Part shown: in pieces, positions 17,331 through 25,983 of the stretch
How positions within the stretch are numbered: the first letter of the stretch is position 1
Layout of the letters: each line of letters opens with the position of its first letter
Assembly: GCF_001280125.1 (NCBI RefSeq)
Contig: NZ_LGEG01000171.1
Span: 16,203-80,202, forward strand
Direction: 5' to 3'
Source of the DNA: Streptomyces sp. NRRL F-6492
GTDB taxonomy: Bacteria; Actinomycetota; Actinomycetes; Streptomycetales; Streptomycetaceae
Length of the DNA stretch: 64,000 nucleotides
Made by a program: the position numbers and the translations under genes
The notes under the pieces: model-generated
Database searches by the model: none
What the model saw: the letters and a program-made list of their open reading frames with translations, nothing else
Told to the model about the DNA's origin: nothing

Positions 17331-20300
17331 CCGGGTGCTCCCAGGCGGACGAGTTCGGTGAGTTCGCGGTCGGTGAGGCGGGCGAACCCGCTGCCGCCGG
17401 AGGCCAGGACCGTGTTCTGCAGGGCGCGCTTGTGGGTGAGGAGCTGGTCGATCCGGTCCTCGATCGTGCCCCGGGTGACGAGCCGGTGGACGGTGACGGT
17501 CCGGCGCTGACCGATGCGGTGGGCGCGGTCCGACGCCTGGTCCTCGACCGCCGCGTTCCAGCTGCGGTCGAAGTGGACGACGTGGCTGGCCCGGGTCAGG
17601 TTGAGGCCGGTGCCGCCGGCCCTGAGGGAGAGGACGAGCAGGGGCGCCCCACCGCCCTGGAAGGCGTCGACGAGCTCCTGCCGCCGCCCGGCGTCCAGGC
17701 CGCCGTGCAGGAACAGCGGGCGGTGGCCCAGGTGCGCGAGGTGCTCCTCCAGGAGCCGGCCCATGGCGACGTAACTCGTGAAGACGAGGGCTGCCTCGCC
17801 GCGCCGGGCGATCGTCCCGGTGAGTTCGGCCAGCGCCTCCAGCTTGGCCGACCGCCGGCCGAACCGCCGTGCGTGCGCCGGGCCGGGATGGGTCTCCCGG
17901 AGGTAGTGCGCGGGGTGGTTGGTGATCTGCTTGAGCGCGGTGATCAGCTTCAGGACCAGGCCGGAGCGGGTGGCGGCGGAGGAGCCCGCGATCTGGTCCA
18001 TCGTCTCCCGCACGACGGCCTCGTACAGGGCGACCTGCTCGGGGGTGAGTTCGACGATCCTCCGCGTCTCGACCTTGGCGGGCAGCTCCGGCGCGATGCC
18101 GGGGTCGCTCTTGGTGCGGCGCAGGACGAACGGCGCGACGAGGCGGGCGAGGGCCTGCGCGGCGGGACCGTCGGGCTCGCGCTCGGCGGCGGTCGCGTAG
18201 CGGGACCGGAACGCCTTCAGCGTGCCGAACAGGCCCGGGTTGGCCCAGTCGATCAGCGACCACAGCTCGGAGAGGTTGTTCTCCACGGGGGTGCCGGTCA
18301 GGGCGAGACGGGCGGTGGAGGTGAGCGAGCGCAGCGCCCCGGCGGTCGCCGAGGCGTGGTTCTTGGTGTGCTGGGCCTCGTCGGCGACGACCAGGTCCCA
18401 GGGGGTGGCCGCGAGTTCCGCGTCCCGCCGCAGGACGCCGTAGGTGGTGAGGACGACCGTGCGCCCGCCGACGGGGTCGAGGCTCCGGCCCGCGCCGTGG
18501 TAGCGGACCACGTCCAGATGCGGGGCGAACCGCTCGATCTCCCGCTGCCAGTTGGTGACCAGGGAGGACGGGCACACCACCAGGACGGGGCCGGTGTGCC
18601 CGGTCTCGTGGCGGTGGAGGACGTAGGCGATCGCGGTGAGGGTCTTGCCGAGGCCCATGTCGTCGGCGAGGACGGCGCCGAACCCCGCGCCGCCGGTGTG
18701 GGCGAGCCAGGCCAGGGCGCGCTCCTGGTAGCCGCGCAGCACGGCTCCGAGCCGGGCCGGAACGGCGACGGGGGAGACGTGCTCGCCCCGGCGCAGCGCG
18801 GTGACGACACCGGCGAGGTCACCGGCCGCCCGGCAGGCGACCTGCCGGCCGTCGACGCCGACGGTGCCGGTCAGCGCGGCGGCGAGCGCGTCGATCCCCG
18901 CCAGCCGGCCGATCTCCCGGCGCCGCGCGCGGGCGCGCACGGCGGGGTCGAGCAGGACCCACCGCCCGCGCACCCGGACCAGGGGGCGGGCGGCCTCGGC
19001 CAGCGCGTCCATCTCGGCCTCGTCGAGCGTGTCGTCGCCGAGCGCGACCTGCCACCGGAAGTCCAGCAGGGCCTGGAGGCTGAAGCGCGGCGCCCCGGCA
19101 CCACCGGCGCCCGTCGCGGTGCCGACGACCGCGTACGAGGACAGGCCCCGGCGCAGGCGGTCCGGCCAGCGCAGCCGCAGGCCGGCGGCGGCCAGCTCCT
19201 CCTCCGCCCGCAGCAGCCGGGTGATCCCCGCCGCGTCCACGGTGAACGCCCCGGGCCGTGAGGCCAGGCCGGAGAGGCCGGGACACAGCCGGTCCAGCCG
19301 TTCCAGCCGGCGCCCGACCCGCTCGCGCGACCGGTTCCGGTCGACGCCGCGCAGGAAGGCGCGTCCCGACCACAGCAGGTGCGCCGCGACCTCGTCCCCC
19401 TCCGCTCCGGGCCCGGTGCCGATCAGGAGACGTCCCGTCAGGCGCCCCGCCAGGGCCTCGTGTTCGGAGGGCTCCCGCATCTCCAGGACGAGTCCGGGCG
19501 GCGGACCGTCGTCCAGCCGGTCCTCGACCGCGTCCAGCCAGGGCCGTACCGCCTCGGCCACGGCGTCCGGAACGCGACCGCCGGCGGGACCCGTGAACGG
19601 GCCGGGGCCGAACATGACCGCCGCGGGTGTCCGCACCAGGCCGTCGGCCACGGCGTGCAGGAAGACGAGGACCGCCTCCCGCGCCGGCAGGGCCGCCTCC
19701 CGTGCGGGCGGGGCGGACCCGGCGCCGATGACGGCGTGGGCGTGCGGCGACATGTGGTGCGCCAGCTCCTCCACGGCCTGTAAGGCGGCGTCCGGAAGGG
19801 GGCCGACCCTCCACCGGCCGACCCCGTCGGGGCCGAGCGCCGGACGGACGAGCCCGGCGGCCACCAGCCGCACGCCCAGGCGCGCCGCCTGCTCCCACTC
19901 CACGGCCGTGGGGTGCCACGCGGCGAACCGGGACCGTCCGAGCAGGAGCGGCACGGCCTCGTCGAGGGGCAGCCGCCAACCGGTCACCTCCACGAGTCCG
20001 TCGGCCGCCGGCACGACGAGCCGGCGGACGGTCGGGGCGAGCGGGGCGGGCAGCGGCACGACGGGCATCGGCGCGCCGTCCGCCCGGTACAGCAGCATCC
20101 CGGCCACCGGCTCGTCGCCGGTCGGGGGGACGAGGGAGAGCGCGCACCCGGCCGCGAGCGCCTCACCGGCCACGGCGCCGGCCGACAGCCCTTCCCCCGG
20201 CACCTCCTGGATCCCCGGCACCTCCGGCGGCGCGGGGGCCTCCGTGCGCGGCGAGGGCAGGACGACCGCGGGCCGTGCGGCCCGGGGCCCCGGGATCACG

Positions 20301-21592
20301 ACGGACGCGGGGGACGGCGGCACCGGAGGCGCGGACCGTTCCGGCCGCGCGGCGCCCCCCGCGTCCAGCCGGGCCAGCTCCTCCAGGAGCGCCGCGGCCG
20401 CCTCCCGGCGCGCGTCCCCCTTCAGCCGCGCCGTGCCCGTGGCCCGGACCGTCGTGCCCGTCGCCACGTGCCGGCACGTGTACGCGCAGACCACGCTCCT
20501 GGGCCTGGAGGTGACGGTCGGCTCCGGCTTCGTGATCACCTCCAGCTGGGTGTACTTGTTCAGGTACTTCACCGGATCCCCGCCCCGGGGCACCGGCTGG
20601 ATCCGGGGCGGGACCTTCCGCCGCTTCTCCTCGACCAGGTCACGCGGCTCGGGCAGCCCGCACAGCAGGGCCAGGAGGGCGACCGCGGCGCCGTGCAGGG
20701 ACGTGCGCCGGTCGCCGGAGACCCGCTCGGGGCCCGTCCGCACCCGGCCGTCGGCCTCCTCCCAGCTCCACGCCGAGGCGAACCCCCCGGGGCGCTCCAC
20801 CGTCGTGTGGCGCAGTCCGGCGCTGCACGCCTCGGCCCGCCACTGCAGCAGGGTCGCCGCCGACGGAGGCATCCGCGCCGTCTGGTCGAGGGCGAGCAGC
20901 CGGACCTCCCGCCACCCGGGGGCCGTCGTGCCGAAGAGCAGCCGCAGGGCGTCGCGGTGCCGCAGGCGCGAGGCGGCCGCCCGCCGCACGAGCTCGGCGT
21001 GGAGCTCCTCGCCCGGATGCGCCGCGCTCTCCAGCCGCGTGCCCAGCAGCGTGTCGAACAGCTCCGCCGTCATCCCCGGAAGCCGCAGCCGCTCCGTCCC
21101 GACGCCGGCCAGCGCCCGGAGCACGGCGTCGGCCGCCGCCCGGCGGGCCCGCTCCGCCGAAGGGCCCGTCCGGACGGGGCCGTTCACGACCGCGTCGGCC
21201 GGGCCGATCCGGAGCTCCGCCCGGTGGAGGGTCCCCCCGTCCGGCTGCGGCGCCGAGGACTCCGCGTACGCCGGGGGCGCCCAGGCCTCCTTCTGCGCGT
21301 GCAGGGCCAGCACCTGCTGCGGCACCTCCGGGCGGTCGCCCAGGGCCGCGACCGCGCACCTCCGGGCGGGAAGCCACCCGGGGTGGTCGTCCGTCACGAG
21401 GAGCAGGATCCTCAGGTCCCGCGGGCTCAGCCCGCCCGCGAGCGCCAGCTCCTCCGCCTCGGCCGCGAGGCGCGGATCGAACCCGCCGAACGCGACGACG
21501 TCCCGCGCCCGCTCGTGCCACGGCCCTCCGGAATCGCCCGGCGGGGGCGGGGGCGAACTGATACCGGCCGTCCGGGACTGCGTACCCAACAA
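17327..21592 (-). CDS. SNF2-family ATPase with an N-terminal dsRBM-like segment
   Basis: About 1,421 residues. TTG at 21592 (or 21589) is chosen because AGGGAG lies 4-7 bases upstream and the frame has no ATG/GTG nearby; coding resemblance begins soon after. The C-terminal third is a complete SNF2 motor: ADDMGLGKTLTAIAYVLH (motif I, about residue 977), DEAQHTKN (motif II), LTGTPVENNLSELWSL (III), VFTSYVAMGR (IV), and SDRAHRIGQ (VI, about 1355). The N-terminal half is unlike common SNF2 proteins. Residues about 340-408 contain KYLNKYTQLEV and GTARLKGDARREAAAALLEE, spaced as in double-stranded-RNA-binding motifs. A Pro-rich linker follows. It overlaps the downstream hypothetical gene by ATGA. 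Substrate (DNA, RNA or hybrid) unknown. Confidence 0.85.
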   Translation of the reverse strand: MLGTQSRTAGISSPPPPPGDSGGPWHERARDVVAFGGFDPRLAAEAEELALAGGLSPRDLRILLLVTDDHPGWLPARRCAVAALGDRPEVPQQVLALHAQKEAWAPPAYAESSAPQPDGGTLHRAELRIGPADAVVNGPVRTGPSAERARRAAADAVLRALAGVGTERLRLPGMTAELFDTLLGTRLESAAHPGEELHAELVRRAAASRLRHRDALRLLFGTTAPGWREVRLLALDQTARMPPSAATLLQWRAEACSAGLRHTTVERPGGFASAWSWEEADGRVRTGPERVSGDRRTSLHGAAVALLALLCGLPEPRDLVEEKRRKVPPRIQPVPRGGDPVKYLNKYTQLEVITKPEPTVTSRPRSVVCAYTCRHVATGTTVRATGTARLKGDARREAAAALLEELARLDAGGAARPERSAPPVPPSPASVVIPGPRAARPAVVLPSPRTEAPAPPEVPGIQEVPGEGLSAGAVAGEALAAGCALSLVPPTGDEPVAGMLLYRADGAPMPVVPLPAPLAPTVRRLVVPAADGLVEVTGWRLPLDEAVPLLLGRSRFAAWHPTAVEWEQAARLGVRLVAAGLVRPALGPDGVGRWRVGPLPDAALQAVEELAHHMSPHAHAVIGAGSAPPAREAALPAREAVLVFLHAVADGLVRTPAAVMFGPGPFTGPAGGRVPDAVAEAVRPWLDAVEDRLDDGPPPGLVLEMREPSEHEALAGRLTGRLLIGTGPGAEGDEVAAHLLWSGRAFLRGVDRNRSRERVGRRLERLDRLCPGLSGLASRPGAFTVDAAGITRLLRAEEELAAAGLRLRWPDRLRRGLSSYAVVGTATGAGGAGAPRFSLQALLDFRWQVALGDDTLDEAEMDALAEAARPLVRVRGRWVLLDPAVRARARRREIGRLAGIDALAAALTGTVGVDGRQVACRAAGDLAGVVTALRRGEHVSPVAVPARLGAVLRGYQERALAWLAHTGGAGFGAVLADDMGLGKTLTAIAYVLHRHETGHTGPVLVVCPSSLVTNWQREIERFAPHLDVVRYHGAGRSLDPVGGRTVVLTTYGVLRRDAELAATPWDLVVADEAQHTKNHASATAGALRSLTSTARLALTGTPVENNLSELWSLIDWANPGLFGTLKAFRSRYATAAEREPDGPAAQALARLVAPFVLRRTKSDPGIAPELPAKVETRRIVELTPEQVALYEAVVRETMDQIAGSSAATRSGLVLKLITALKQITNHPAHYLRETHPGPAHARRFGRRSAKLEALAELTGTIARRGEAALVFTSYVAMGRLLEEHLAHLGHRPLFLHGGLDAGRRQELVDAFQGGGAPLLVLSLRAGGTGLNLTRASHVVHFDRSWNAAVEDQASDRAHRIGQRRTVTVHRLVTRGTIEDRIDQLLTHKRALQNTVLASGGSGFARLTDRELTELVRLGAPG

Positions 21593-21679
21593 GAGACTCC
21601 CTGCACAGTGCGTGACACGACGAACACGTAAAGGATACGAACCGTCGTCCCCCGCCCGCCCCGATACGGCACCCGAAAA

Positions 21680-21703
21680 GCGCCAACCCTTGGCGCATGT
21701 CAA
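21680..21703 (-). promoter_or_regulatory. Possible -35 box and operator-like palindrome upstream of the SNF2 gene
   Basis: On the minus strand a TTGACA (21703-21698) is followed directly by GCGCCAA-GGG-TTGGCGC, a perfect 7-3-7 inverted repeat (21696-21680). It lies about 90-110 bases before the proposed TTG start. No good -10 follows at the usual distance, so the promoter itself is uncertain; the palindrome is plain in the sequence. Confidence 0.4.
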
Positions 21704-21791
21704 GCCCTTGGGCGCGCGTCGCCCCTTCCGGCGGCCGGCCGGGCCGCCCGTACGCGGCCCGTCGGCGCGCCCCCGCACCGGGCCGTGGGGA

Positions 21792-23027
21792 TCACAGGTC
21801 GGCCAGGACCTCGCGGGCCGTGCGGGTGCCGGAGGCCAGGGCGCCCTGGACCGAGCCCGTCGCCCGGTGGTCGCCGCACACGTAACGGCCGGGGGAGACG
21901 CGGCCGGTACGGGAGAGCGGGAGGGGCGGCGGCATGGCCGGGAGGGCGTCCCGCACCACGACGCGGTGCACCGGCTCCCAGGAGCGGGCGTCCGTGCCGT
22001 AGACCTCGGAGAGGGCGGTGAGGACCGCCTCCTCCCGCTCCGGATCCGGCTCCCCGAGCACGGAGGTCGACACCAGCGCCCGGCCGTCCGTCGCGAAGCC
22101 GCGGTGCACCTCGGTCAGCACGCAGGTGTTGAGGAAGCGGCGCCGCGCGTCGACCACCAGGATCGGCTCGGACAGCGGGGAGCGTTCCGCCGCGTGGTAC
22201 AGGGTGGTGACGACGCGTCCGTCCGGCACGTCCAGGCCGGGGAGCAGCCGGGCGGCGGCGCGCGGACCGGTGGCGACCACGACCGCGCGGGCGGACACCT
22301 CGCCGCCCCCGGCCAGGGCCACGCCCCGGTCGGTGAGCGACGCGACCGGCTCCCCGGTGCGCAGCACACCGCCGGGCAGCCCGGACGCGAGCTGCGCGGG
22401 CACGGCCCCGATGCCGTCGGCCGGCAGGCACAGGGTGCCGCGCAGCATGGTGCGCCAGACGAAGTGGAAGAAGCGGGCGGAGGTCTCCAGTTCGTCCTCC
22501 AGGAAGACCCCCGACAGGAACGGCCGGAAGAAGGTCTCCACCAGGTCCGCCGAGATTCCGGCGTCGGCCAGGGCGGTGAGGGTGGTGGCGTCGGGCCGGG
22601 TCCGCAGGTAGCGGGCCGGTGCCAGCACGTCCCTGGCCGACAGCACGCCCAGGGCGGCCAGGTCGCGGGCCGAGGCGAGCCGGCCGGGCAGCAGGTCCCG
22701 GCCCTCGCGGGGCCGGCGGGTCGGATCGACGAAGCGCCGGAACCCGTCGTCGGTGTGCACGAGCACGCCCGGCGTGAACGGCCTCAGCCGCAGGGCCCGC
22801 AGGTCCAGCCGCCTCTTCACCTGCGGGTAGGAGGTGTTGAACACCTGGAAGCCGCGGTCGACGGTGAAGCCCGCGACCCGGTCGGTGCGCATCCGGCCGC
22901 CCACGGCGTCGGAGGCTTCGAGCAACTCCACCCGCAGCCCGCCGGCGACCAGGTCGGCCGCACAGGCCAGACCGGCGGCCCCCGCTCCGACGACCACCAC
23001 GTCGACCCCGTCGTCCCTCTGCCCCAT
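21792..23027 (-). CDS. FAD-dependent amine oxidase / protoporphyrinogen-oxidase-like oxidoreductase
   Basis: 411 residues from ATG 23027; a GTG at 23039 overlaps the GGTGAGGAG ribosome binding site, so ATG is preferred. VVVVGAGAAGLACAADL is the FAD dinucleotide-binding loop and EASDAVGGRMRTD follows as in the flavin amine oxidase/phytoene desaturase superfamily. VVVATGP and the C-terminal FAD segment YVCGDHRATGSVQGALASG complete the Rossmann part. Homologues are commonly annotated NAD(P)/FAD-dependent oxidoreductase; the substrate cannot be told. Same strand as the SNF2 gene but separated from it by about 200 bases. Confidence 0.85.
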   Translation of the reverse strand: MGQRDDGVDVVVVGAGAAGLACAADLVAGGLRVELLEASDAVGGRMRTDRVAGFTVDRGFQVFNTSYPQVKRRLDLRALRLRPFTPGVLVHTDDGFRRFVDPTRRPREGRDLLPGRLASARDLAALGVLSARDVLAPARYLRTRPDATTLTALADAGISADLVETFFRPFLSGVFLEDELETSARFFHFVWRTMLRGTLCLPADGIGAVPAQLASGLPGGVLRTGEPVASLTDRGVALAGGGEVSARAVVVATGPRAAARLLPGLDVPDGRVVTTLYHAAERSPLSEPILVVDARRRFLNTCVLTEVHRGFATDGRALVSTSVLGEPDPEREEAVLTALSEVYGTDARSWEPVHRVVVRDALPAMPPPLPLSRTGRVSPGRYVCGDHRATGSVQGALASGTRTAREVLADL

Positions 23028-23336
23028 GAACGTCGTCACTCCTCACCGGACCGCCTGACTCCGGGCCGCCACGTTACGGCGGACACCCCCTGCGCGAGGG
23101 GAGGGCGCGCCGCTCTTCCGGCTACCCGGCCCGGCGGCGCCGTACCGCCGTGGCCCCGGCTTCTCCTCCACCGGATTTCCCGGCGCGGCACGGGGATGCC
23201 CCGGCGTTCCCGGGGCACGCGTACTCCCGTGCCCGAGCGCGGGCGGGGCCCACGGCCCGGAGCCGTACGGCGGCCGGGGCCGGCGCGTACCGGCGGGCGG
23301 GCGGCGGAAGACGGCAACGGAACGCAGGGAGCGTCG

Positions 23337-24521
23337 ATGATGGTCCGTCCATGGTCGGTCCGACCGGATCTCCGGCTCACGGCCCACGCGGTCGCCGGGC
23401 GGTACCGGCTGGACGGCCTGCTGGGGCGCGGGGGCGCCGCCGACGTGTACGAGGCGCTGGACCTGCGGCTGCGGCGGCCGGTGGCGGTCAAGCTCTTCCG
23501 GCCGGGCGGCGAAGCCTGGACGGAGGAGCGCTTCGACGACGAGGGCCGCCTGTTGGCCCAGATGCAGCATCCCGGCCTGGTCACCCTGTACGACTCCGGA
23601 CGGGAGGAGGGGCGGCCCTACCTGGTGATGCAGCTCGTCAGGGGGACGACCCTGCGCCGGCGCATCGCCGCGACCCCCCTCACGCCCCGCGAGACCGCCC
23701 GGACCGGCGCCGCGCTCGCCTCCGCCCTCGCCCACGTGCACGCGGTCGGCGTCGTGCACCGCGACGTGAAGCCGTCGAACGTCCTCCTGGACGGGGCGGA
23801 CGCCCCGTACCTGACCGACTTCGGCATATCCCGCCTGCTCGACGCCACGAGCCGCGTCGAGACCGGCCCCCTCGTGGGAACCGCCGCCTACATGGCGCCG
23901 GAGCAGGCCCTGGGCAGAGGAGCCGGGCCGGCGGCGGACGTCTACAGCCTCGGTCTGGTGCTCCTGGAGGCCCTGAAGGGCGAACTGGAGTACGCGGGCG
24001 CCCCGTTGGAGTCCGCGCTCGCGCGGCTGCACCGGCCCCCCGTGATCCCGCCGGGCCTCCCGCCGGCGCTCGCCGAGCTCGTGGAGGCCATGACGGACCC
24101 GAACGAGGCCGGCCGGCCCGACGCCGACACCTGCTTCCGCGTCCTGACGGCCGTGCCGGGCGAGGCACCCCCGCCGGCGCCGCCCGCCGAACCCCCGCTT
24201 CCCCCCGCCCGCCGCCCGGATCCGGTCTCCCGCCGCTCCGTCCGCGCCCTCACCGCCTGCGCGGCGCTGACCGTGCTCGGAGCGACCCTGACCGGTTCGA
24301 TCGGCACTCCGACCGCGAGCGGGGAGGCGTCGTCCCGGGCGCCGCACCGGACCGCGACCGCGTCACCGCCGCTCCGCACGGACCGCGTCGCGGATCTCCC
24401 GCCCGGCCGCGCGGACCGCCCGGGACCGTCCTCCCCGTCGGCGGCGCCGGTCTCCGTACCCCGCCCCCGTACGGTGTCCTCCTCCGGGAAGCCCGCCGCG
24501 TCGACCGGGCCCGGGAACTGA
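23337..24521 (+). CDS. Transmembrane Ser/Thr protein kinase (PknB-like)
   Basis: 394 residues, ATG 23337 after AGGGAG. All kinase subdomains are visible: glycine loop GRGGAADV (about residue 30), VAVKLF lysine (about 51), HRDVKPSN catalytic loop (about 141), DFGIS metal site (about 161), YMAPEQ (about 187) and DVYSLGLVLLE. The kinase domain ends near 265 and is followed by a Pro-rich juxtamembrane linker, one membrane helix (LTACAALTVLGATLTGSIG, about 305-323) and a short Ser/Thr/Pro-rich outside tail without PASTA repeats. An active kinase is expected. Its last codons form one arm of a 23-bp inverted repeat shared with the convergent gene. Confidence 0.93.
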   Translation: MMVRPWSVRPDLRLTAHAVAGRYRLDGLLGRGGAADVYEALDLRLRRPVAVKLFRPGGEAWTEERFDDEGRLLAQMQHPGLVTLYDSGREEGRPYLVMQLVRGTTLRRRIAATPLTPRETARTGAALASALAHVHAVGVVHRDVKPSNVLLDGADAPYLTDFGISRLLDATSRVETGPLVGTAAYMAPEQALGRGAGPAADVYSLGLVLLEALKGELEYAGAPLESALARLHRPPVIPPGLPPALAELVEAMTDPNEAGRPDADTCFRVLTAVPGEAPPPAPPAEPPLPPARRPDPVSRRSVRALTACAALTVLGATLTGSIGTPTASGEASSRAPHRTATASPPLRTDRVADLPPGRADRPGPSSPSAAPVSVPRPRTVSSSGKPAASTGPGN

Positions 24522-24556
24522 CGCCGTCCGTCACCCGGGCCCGGTCGACGCGGCGG
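24493..24556. terminator. Perfect 23-bp inverted repeat overlapping two convergent 3' ends
   Basis: Arms 24493-24515 and 24534-24556 are exact reverse complements around an 18-base loop containing both stop codons. It probably serves as a bidirectional terminator. Because each arm lies inside a reading frame, both proteins end with the same peptide, AASTGPG. Confidence 0.85.
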
Positions 24557-25466
24557 TCCCCCGCCCGCGCGGCGGCCCGTCGTGCCGCCCCGGTGGGAGG
24601 GTGGGCGGAGGAGGGCGCATCGCCCAGCGGATCCCCCCGGTCGCCAGCCGTCCGCCCGTCCGCGCCGCCGCCCGCACGGGCCGGGGGAGCGACGGGAGCC
24701 CCAGCTCCCCGAGGGCCCACGGCGGCAGCAGCTCCACCGCCCCCGCCGTGAGCAGGGCGTACGGCACGCGGGCCGGGCGGGGGAGCGGCGGGTCCCGCAG
24801 CAGGAAACGGGCGGTCTCCCGGGCTTCGGGGGTGCCGCCGAGTTCGTTCCGGTACGACTCCATCCGCCGCGCCAGTTCGGCCAGGCTCCGGGGCGGTTCC
24901 TCCACTCCCAGCTCCTCGGCGATCCGGGCCGTGTCCGCCACGTAGCCGTCGTAGCCCGCGCGGGTGAGCGGCGACGCCCCGTAGCGCAGGTGCGCCCGCA
25001 GGAAGCCGTGGACCTCGGCCACGTGCACCCAGCCCAGGAGGTGGGGGTCGGAGGCCCGGTAGGGCCGGCCTCCGGGCGTCGTGCCCCGCACTTGCTCGTG
25101 GACCGCCCGGACGCGATCCACCGCGTGCCGCGCGTCCTCGGCCGTGCCGAACGTCGTGACCGCGAGGAACGTGCTGGTCCGCTGCAGCCGTCCCCACGGA
25201 TCGCCCCGGAACCCCGAATGGGCCGCCACGGCCGCCATGGCCGACGGGTGCAGCGACTGGAGCAGCAGCGCCGTCAGGCCCCCGACGAACATCGACGCGT
25301 CGCCGTGGACCGTGCGGATCGGCCGGTCCGGGCCGAACCAGCGGGGCCCCGGCGTTCCGTGGACGCGGGCGCGCGTCTCCTCGCCCGAGGGTCCGGCGAC
25401 GCGCCGGAAGAGCTCGCTCCCGAGCCGTTCCCTCAGGTCGTCCACGAAGGGCGGCGGCCATTCCAC
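24531..25466 (-). CDS. MpaB-type oxygenase (DUF2236 family)
   Basis: 311 residues, GTG 25466; ribosome binding site weak. Family members are heme-dependent (latex-clearing-protein-like) oxygenases, several in fungal or actinobacterial secondary metabolism. Signatures: GDASMFVGGLTALLLQSLHP, GDPWGRLQRTSTFLAVTTFG, a HEQVRG stretch, and DPHLLGWVHVAEVHGFLRAH (candidate heme or metal histidines). The C-terminal tail is Pro/Arg-rich and ends in AASTGPG from the inverted repeat. The substrate is unknown. Convergent with the kinase gene. Confidence 0.85.
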   Translation of the reverse strand: MEWPPPFVDDLRERLGSELFRRVAGPSGEETRARVHGTPGPRWFGPDRPIRTVHGDASMFVGGLTALLLQSLHPSAMAAVAAHSGFRGDPWGRLQRTSTFLAVTTFGTAEDARHAVDRVRAVHEQVRGTTPGGRPYRASDPHLLGWVHVAEVHGFLRAHLRYGASPLTRAGYDGYVADTARIAEELGVEEPPRSLAELARRMESYRNELGGTPEARETARFLLRDPPLPRPARVPYALLTAGAVELLPPWALGELGLPSLPRPVRAAARTGGRLATGGIRWAMRPPPPTLPPGRHDGPPRGRGTAASTGPG

Positions 25467-25536
25467 AGGGACAGTATGCGCCCGTCGTGGTGAAGGCCCC
25501 CGGCGCCGCGGGCCGCCGCCCCGGGGCGGACCGGGG

Positions 25537-25959
25537 TCAGTCGGCGAGGACGTCGAGGAGCGGCCGCCAGTCGATGTGGTCGCTCTCGCTCCCGGCGGGC
25601 ACGACGGTGTACGTCGTGTTCAGCCAGCGCAGCGCGGGTCCGCGGCCGAGGCCGATCAGGGCGGCGCGGGAGGGTTCGCCCAGGCGCAGGACGACCTGGT
25701 CGTAGGGGGCGGGGCGGATGTGCACCTCGCCGATGCCGACCGGCTCCTCGGTGCCGGCGAGGAACATGTCGCGGTCCAGGTGCCACACCGTGTCGCCCGT
25801 CGGGGTGTGGAGGGTGAGCTCGATGACGAAGGGGGAGCGGGACCGGTAGCGGACGGTGGCCCCGAGCGGGACGCGGCAGGAGTCGGCGATCAGGAAGGCG
25901 GTCGTCTTCCACTTGATCTCGCGGCAGACCGGCGGGACGGCAGAACTGGAACGGGACAC
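25537..25959 (-). CDS. SsgA-like sporulation / cell-division regulator (SALP family)
   Basis: 140 residues from GTG 25959, preceded by TTGGAG five bases away; GTG 25983 is possible but lacks a good ribosome binding site. SsgA-like proteins exist only in morphologically complex actinomycetes and direct septum and spore-wall formation. Characteristic parts: YRSRSPFVIELTLHTPTGDT, WHLDRDMFLAGTEEPVG, GEVHIRP, and the C-terminal LRWLNTTYTVVPAGSESDHI. Length is typical. Which SsgA-G paralogue it is cannot be decided by eye. Confidence 0.88.
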   Translation of the reverse strand: MSRSSSAVPPVCREIKWKTTAFLIADSCRVPLGATVRYRSRSPFVIELTLHTPTGDTVWHLDRDMFLAGTEEPVGIGEVHIRPAPYDQVVLRLGEPSRAALIGLGRGPALRWLNTTYTVVPAGSESDHIDWRPLLDVLAD

Positions 25960-25983
25960 GGAGGCTCCAACCTCGGACGCCAC

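Noticed and set aside
18801..23336. Rightward open frame antisense to the SNF2 and FAD genes, fused in frame to the kinase
   Set aside because: Low-complexity Ser/Arg/Pro sequence. Only the last 394 codons (from 23337) match a protein family and have a ribosome binding site.
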